A stretch of DNA of 10,157 nucleotides, taken from contig CANJOX010000094.1 of assembly GCA_947475795.1 (NCBI GenBank), positions 1 through 10,157 on the forward strand. Direction: 5' to 3'. Made by a program: the position numbers and the translations under genes. Below the pieces are notes generated by a model, which made no database searches, had not been told where the DNA came from, and was given only the letters and a program-made list of their open reading frames with translations. Position 1 is the stretch's first letter. Each line of letters opens with the position of its first letter. This document shows, one piece after another, positions 6,933 to 10,157 of this stretch. This stretch comes from Gemmatimonadota bacterium (lineage in GTDB: Bacteria; Gemmatimonadota; Gemmatimonadetes; Gemmatimonadales; Gemmatimonadaceae).

Positions 6933-8984
6933 TCAGCGGGCGGGTGCGATCGGCGGCGCGAGTGGGGAAGCCCCCACGCGCCAGAGCGACGTGGAGGACT
7001 GGCCGAGCTCCCCGCGACGTCCCACCAGCTGGAGCGGCAGCGCCACAAAAAACTCGCGTTCACGGGCTTCCGGCAGCAGCAGGTACTGCGGCGCGACGGC
7101 ACGCACATCGGCCGGCATGACCTGACTGAACAGGCTGATCACGCGGTGCCGGTATCCGGGACCCATGGCGTAGTAGCCCGCTGGTTCGCCGGCGGCGTTG
7201 AGAATGCGGGAGGGCGGCAGCGAGTCGATCACGGCCGGCACGCGCGGTGCGGTCGTGAACATCAGCTCTTCGTAGGCCACGCCGCCCAGCATTTCGTGGC
7301 CGACGGCCAGCATGGTCGCCACGGCCGAGGTGCCGACCACGGCGCGCAGCAGCGCCGAGGGGAACGCGCTCCACAGTTCGCCCACGAACACGAAGGAGAA
7401 GAGCAGGGGGAAGAGCCCGTAGCGGGGCACCAGCACACCCGTGCGGAGCCACGCCAAGTACGCGCCCAGCAGCAGCAGCCACGCCAGCCGTCGCATGGAC
7501 CCGGGGCGTTGCCGGAGGAACGGCACCGCCAGCACGGCGATGACGGCCACCGCCGCGAAGATGGGTCCCATTCCCGTTTCGTAGCCCGGACCGTGCCCGA
7601 GTTCGACCCACGGATACACGAGCCGGTCCCACGCGGTTTTCGGACCCGGCGCGCCGGCAAGCAGATCGTCGAGCGGAATGCCGGGGAGACCGGCGACGGA
7701 CAGGGGGTAGAACGGATTGCGCGTTTCGATGGCGTTGCGGACGTACCAATAGGCCATGGCCGGGAGGACGCCCGCCGCGAAGACGGCCCCGTGCCGCACG
7801 AACGCGGCCACGTCCCACCGTTCGGTGCCCGATGTGTTGGTCCACGCCTCACGCCACGCATACACCAGCCAGGCGACACCGAGGATGACGGCCGGCGGAC
7901 CGGCGGAGTACTTGGCGCCCAGGGCCAGCCCGATGGCGAGGCCGATGCCGAAGGTGAGCCGCCGATCGTGCCCGCCGTCGCGGGCCCAGGCGAGCAGCAG
8001 CCACGTGGCGAGCAGCAGACAGAGCGCGGTGTAGGTGTCGCTGTAGACGACGACGCTCTGGTAGGCCAGCAGCTGCAGCGAGCCGGCGGCGATGGCCGAC
8101 ACCCTGGCCGCCGTACGGGACTGTCCGAGCTCGCGGCTGATGCGATACACCACCCACACGCACAGGAGGCTGCTGGCGACCGAGAGGAGCACGGCGAAGC
8201 GGTCGGAGCCGAGCGCGAGGGTCCAGCGCACGAGGAGTTCGAAGTTCCCCGGATAGAACGTGACGATCTCGCCGGGCAGCCCCCGCTCGATGCGCCCCGA
8301 GACGAGCCATCGGGCCGGGACGGCGACGTGATCGCTGAACGAGTCGTAGCCGTGCAGGCCGGTGAGGGCGTTGAGCAGGATCGTGACGACGTACGGGACG
8401 GCGACGATCAGGCAGAGCCACACCCACCGCGACGGCGCGTCGGTATCGTCTACGCCCGTCCCGAAGGCGGTTTCCGAGGCGTGGCGCGCGGCGCCGGGCG
8501 CCACGGCCACCGATCGCTGGCGCCGGGACCAGATCCAGACGGCGACGAGGAGCAGCCACTGTCCCGCGCAGATGGTGGCATTCGTGATGCTGCCGCCGCC
8601 GTCGGGCCAGCGGACGGTGGCGATCAGGAGCGTGGGCACGACCGTGGCCGCGAGTCCGCAGGTCCAGCCCATGGGGACGGCGCCGCGGCTCGGGCGCATG
8701 GCCGACGTGACCAGCATCCCGACCGCCACGCATGCCACCAGGCTTGCCGCGAGGGTCGCGAGCGCCATCGGTGACGGCGCGACGCCGATGGCGAACACGC
8801 GGAAATGGGGCGACTCGGCGAGCGCCCCCAGCACGAACTGGAGGTAGCCCCACCCGGAGCGCATCAGCTCGACCGCGCGGCTGTTGAACAGGTAGGCCGC
8901 GAGGCTGAGGGCGCTTAGCGCAGCAATGACGGCGGATCGGCGGGACGTGCCGACCAGCGGGTGCAGGACCCGAGGTATCGGCAT
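6933..8984 (-). CDS. Polytopic GT-C type glycosyltransferase (family 39/PMT-like)
   Basis: A 683-residue inner-membrane protein with about 12-14 hydrophobic helices (for example near 16-32, 75-95, 108-124, 136-152, 187-207, 294-333, 345-372, 398-414, 474-490, 498-537, 547-562) and a C-terminal soluble portion (about 570-683). GT-C enzymes take sugars from polyprenyl-phosphate carriers and add them to proteins, lipids or glycans on the periplasmic side. Supporting motifs are GYDSFSDHVAVPARWL (212-227), whose acidic residues D214/D218 fit the first-loop catalytic acid of the fold, FYPGNFELL (243-251), LGAKYSAGP (355-363) and RNPFYPL (422-428). It starts 3 bp after the barrel gene stop and ends 4 bp before the methyltransferase, so it is firmly within the operon. 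An O-antigen ligase or flippase is less likely, given the YDSxxxH and NPFYPL motifs. The superfamily is likely; substrate unknown. Confidence 0.82.
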   Translation of the reverse strand: MPIPRVLHPLVGTSRRSAVIAALSALSLAAYLFNSRAVELMRSGWGYLQFVLGALAESPHFRVFAIGVAPSPMALATLAASLVACVAVGMLVTSAMRPSRGAVPMGWTCGLAATVVPTLLIATVRWPDGGGSITNATICAGQWLLLVAVWIWSRRQRSVAVAPGAARHASETAFGTGVDDTDAPSRWVWLCLIVAVPYVVTILLNALTGLHGYDSFSDHVAVPARWLVSGRIERGLPGEIVTFYPGNFELLVRWTLALGSDRFAVLLSVASSLLCVWVVYRISRELGQSRTAARVSAIAAGSLQLLAYQSVVVYSDTYTALCLLLATWLLLAWARDGGHDRRLTFGIGLAIGLALGAKYSAGPPAVILGVAWLVYAWREAWTNTSGTERWDVAAFVRHGAVFAAGVLPAMAYWYVRNAIETRNPFYPLSVAGLPGIPLDDLLAGAPGPKTAWDRLVYPWVELGHGPGYETGMGPIFAAVAVIAVLAVPFLRQRPGSMRRLAWLLLLGAYLAWLRTGVLVPRYGLFPLLFSFVFVGELWSAFPSALLRAVVGTSAVATMLAVGHEMLGGVAYEELMFTTAPRVPAVIDSLPPSRILNAAGEPAGYYAMGPGYRHRVISLFSQVMPADVRAVAPQYLLLPEAREREFFVALPLQLVGRRGELGQSSTSLWRVGASPLAPPIAPAR

Positions 8985-8987
8985 GGG

Positions 8988-9809
8988 CTAGAAGTCGACG
9001 AAATACGACAGGCCGAACGCCGTGCGCCGGTACACATCGATTTTGTTCTCAAAGTCGACGCGCAGCGAGGCGCCGGTCCCCTTCGTGATCCACCGGGAGG
9101 CGAACACCGAGCCCCACCGGCTGCTGAAGCGCGCGTCGAACGGGGTGGTGCTGAGCACCTGATAGGCTTCGTTGCCGCCGCCCAGGCCGCCGCCGAGCCA
9201 GTAACTGCCTTGGGCGCCCCACTGTCCGCCCACCTGCCACGAACTGGATTTCGCTCCGCTAGCGCGGTCGGTGTTGAGGTGCAGGGCGCCGGAATAGATT
9301 CCGCGGCCCCGATAAATCGTGGGGCCGAGTGACACGATGCGTCCGCCCGTGCGGGGGTCGGTGAAGCGGAGGTCGGTCACGCCGGTGGACATCAGCACGC
9401 CCTTCAGCTTCGGCACGGCCACGAACGCGCTGATGTCGGTACGCAGCTTGGGAAAGAGCACGACGCCGCGATCCGGCGCCGACCCAATGCCGACGATCGA
9501 GAACAGCCACGGCGTGATGACGATGTATGAGCCGGCGCTGACGACGCGCTGGCCGCCGTTGGGGCGGCTATGCGAACCGATGCTGACGAACGGGCTGATC
9601 TTCTTACCCGAGTAGAGCAGCCGGACATCCTGGCCACGCCAGACGCCGTAGCCGTTGCTCGCTTCGCTGTAGTAGCTGTTGGCCTGCAGGTGCCAGGAGG
9701 CCGGACGCAATACCTGCACGCGCGCCGTGTCGCCGCCCTGCGCGGCCGCGAGAGCGGGGAGCAGCAGGACGCCGGCGACGGCCGTGCGGCAGGACTTCAG
9801 TAGGCGCAT
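8988..9809 (-). CDS. YaiO-like outer-membrane beta-barrel protein
   Basis: A 273-residue exported protein and first gene of the - strand operon. The N-terminus MRLLKSCRTAVAGVLLLPALAAAQ is a standard signal peptide with likely cleavage after AAA at about residue 23. The mature part is Gly/Ser/Tyr/Trp-rich with alternating amphipathic strands, no transmembrane helix, and a terminal aromatic strand GLSYFVDF ending in Phe, the usual signal for BAM-dependent outer-membrane insertion. The pattern YWLGGGLGGGNEAYQ (203-217), then RFSSRWG (227-233), resembles the YaiO family. In Escherichia coli, yaiO also lies near a glycosyltransferase gene (yaiP). I chose ATG 9809 over the in-frame GTG at 9836 because it places the signal peptide at the very start and has GGAGAG just upstream. 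Its position ahead of glycosyltransferases suggests a role in a surface glycan. Barrel and export are likely; the YaiO assignment is moderate. Confidence 0.75.
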   Translation of the reverse strand: MRLLKSCRTAVAGVLLLPALAAAQGGDTARVQVLRPASWHLQANSYYSEASNGYGVWRGQDVRLLYSGKKISPFVSIGSHSRPNGGQRVVSAGSYIVITPWLFSIVGIGSAPDRGVVLFPKLRTDISAFVAVPKLKGVLMSTGVTDLRFTDPRTGGRIVSLGPTIYRGRGIYSGALHLNTDRASGAKSSSWQVGGQWGAQGSYWLGGGLGGGNEAYQVLSTTPFDARFSSRWGSVFASRWITKGTGASLRVDFENKIDVYRRTAFGLSYFVDF

Positions 9810-9811
9810 AA

Positions 9812-9817
9812 CTCTCC
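9812..9817 (-). promoter_or_regulatory. Shine-Dalgarno site of the barrel gene
   Basis: GGAGAG on the - strand, with the GGAG core 4 bases from the ATG at 9809. It supports this start over the in-frame upstream GTG at 9836. Confidence 0.55.
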
Positions 9818-9884
9818 GATGGTCGGCATCAGCCACGACGGCGGGGGCGGTCTGATTCCCCGCTCCTCAACGATTCAGGCGGCG

Positions 9885-9897
9885 CTGCGTCACGCAG
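9885..9897. promoter_or_regulatory. Short palindrome CTGCGTCACGCAG
   Basis: A perfect 6+1+6 inverted repeat about 75 bp upstream of the barrel start. Such symmetry would suit a dimeric regulator, or it could form a small hairpin in the leader mRNA. No known operator is recognised. Confidence 0.3.
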
Positions 9898-9938
9898 GCG
9901 GCATTTCCGTACCGTGGCATCCCAGATGGGAGTGCTGT

Positions 9939-9947
9939 GGAAAGTTA
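9939..9947 (-). promoter_or_regulatory. Candidate -10 element (TAACTTTCC) of the - strand operon
   Basis: TAACTTTCC on the - strand differs at one base from TAGCTTTCC found just before the aminotransferase gene, and fits TAnnTTT. It would give a leader of roughly 120 nt before the ATG at 9809. No clear -35 partner is visible. Confidence 0.25.
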
Positions 9948-10028
9948 CCATGGCGGCGCGACTGTGTCGCGGGGCGGAGCGCATGGAGCATGGCTCCCGC
10001 AGGGTCCCCGGTCTGTCCACGGGGGTCA

Positions 10029-10049
10029 CGGAGCGTCACGTCAGCTCCG
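10029..10049. repeat. Inverted repeat CGGAGC / GCTCCG with 9-nt loop
   Basis: A perfect 6-bp stem (10029-10034 with 10044-10049). It is part of the hairpin-rich block and could be part of a structured transcript or a weak terminator. No T-run follows on either strand. Confidence 0.4.
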
Positions 10050-10076
10050 GTTGGGTGCCCGACACCAAGGTCAGGC

Positions 10077-10129
10077 GCGGGCGGCATCGGGCCGCCCGCT
10101 GAACGACTCCGGGCGACGGGCGCCCGGAG
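10077..10129. terminator. Two adjacent perfect 9-bp GC hairpins, possible tandem terminator
   Basis: Hairpin A is GCGGGCGGC-ATCGG-GCCGCCCGC (10077-10099). Hairpin B is CTCCGGGCG-ACGGG-CGCCCGGAG (10107-10129). Both have nine perfect base pairs and a 5-nt loop and are 7 nt apart. Read on the - strand, they lie 9 nt after a TGA at 10139-10141, a sensible place for a terminator of a gene entering from the right. Neither is followed by a T-run, so classical intrinsic termination is not assured; high-GC bacteria often use such hairpins without one. Confidence 0.5.
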
Positions 10130-10157
10130 CGGCGTGGGTCAGCCGTTCCGCTTGCGG

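Larger units (their letters stand above)
9810..10157. other. Non-coding stretch upstream of the envelope-glycan operon
   Basis: This 348-bp stretch has no reading frame with recognisable protein character; the short frames on both strands look like chance openings in GC-rich DNA. From left to right it holds the ribosome binding site of the barrel gene, a 13-bp palindrome (9885-9897), a candidate -10 element (9939-9947, - strand), and a run of hairpins: GGAGC-ATG-GCTCC (9985-9997), CGGAGC-9 nt-GCTCCG (10029-10049), two perfect 9-bp stems (10077-10129) and CCGC-TT-GCGG at the very end. A - strand stop codon TGA at 10139-10141, preceded by codons for RKRNG, may be the 3' end of another - strand gene lying outside the window; five codons cannot prove it. 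Confidence 0.6.

Noticed and set aside
6929..7108. N-terminal extension of the methyltransferase frame by 60 codons
   Set aside because: The extra residues lie within the GT-C coding sequence and are Arg/Ser/Trp-rich without family similarity; ATG 6928 gives the natural start before the HWWF head.
6531..8774. Long + strand open frame (747 codons) antisense to the methyltransferase and GT-C genes
   Set aside because: Its translation is Arg/Gly/His/Gln-rich without any domain or hydrophobic pattern, while the opposite strand encodes clear methyltransferase motifs and membrane helices. It is a shadow caused by GC-rich third positions.
9914..10102. Possible small + strand gene of 62 codons
   Set aside because: Arg-rich, no ribosome binding site, crosses strong hairpins, and other short frames overlap it on the - strand. 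It is most likely chance.
10060..10129. Possible bacterial SRP RNA, because of the string AAGGTCAGGC
   Set aside because: The conserved GGAAGGAAGCAGC loop that should follow is absent, and the surrounding stems do not match the SRP fold.

Overview
The window is a 10.2 kb stretch of GC-rich bacterial chromosome. It is densely packed, with ten protein-coding genes and no tRNA, rRNA, insertion sequence, phage gene or CRISPR array that I can see. The high GC content, the protein flavour and two TAnnTTT-type candidate -10 elements fit a soil or freshwater member of the Gemmatimonadota or a neighbouring phylum. That placement is inference; nothing here fixes the taxon.

Left half, + strand (1-5395). 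The window opens inside priA, the replication-restart helicase; only the C-terminal 225 residues are present. Next come a complete phenylacetate-CoA ligase (paaK) and a PLP-dependent class I/II aminotransferase of the LL-diaminopimelate aminotransferase-like group. A compact three-gene run follows: an unrecognised acidic protein carrying a perfect 18-bp in-frame tandem repeat, a Fur-family metalloregulator, and the membrane thiol-electron carrier CcdA. The regulator starts 6 bp after the acidic protein, and ccdA overlaps the end of the regulator, so at least these last two genes are probably co-expressed.

Right half, - strand (5401-9809). Four genes lie head to tail with gaps of 3-4 bp or an 8-bp overlap, so they form one operon read from right to left. 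In order of transcription they are a signal-peptide-bearing outer-membrane beta-barrel protein resembling YaiO, a polytopic GT-C type glycosyltransferase, a class I SAM-dependent methyltransferase of the HWWF type, and a soluble family 2 glycosyltransferase of the polyprenyl-phosphate-glucose synthase (ALG5-like) type. Together they look like a small envelope-glycan module. The family 2 enzyme could charge a lipid carrier, the GT-C enzyme could use it on the periplasmic side, the methyltransferase could modify a product, and the barrel would sit in the outer membrane. This is the most interesting part of the window.

The two halves converge with only 5 bp between stop codons (5395/5401). The last 348 bp (9810-10157) hold no convincing gene. 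They contain the presumed leader of the - strand operon, a short palindrome, a candidate -10 element, and a dense set of hairpins. The hairpins include two perfect 9-bp stem/5-nt loop structures side by side, just beyond what may be the 3' end of another - strand gene.
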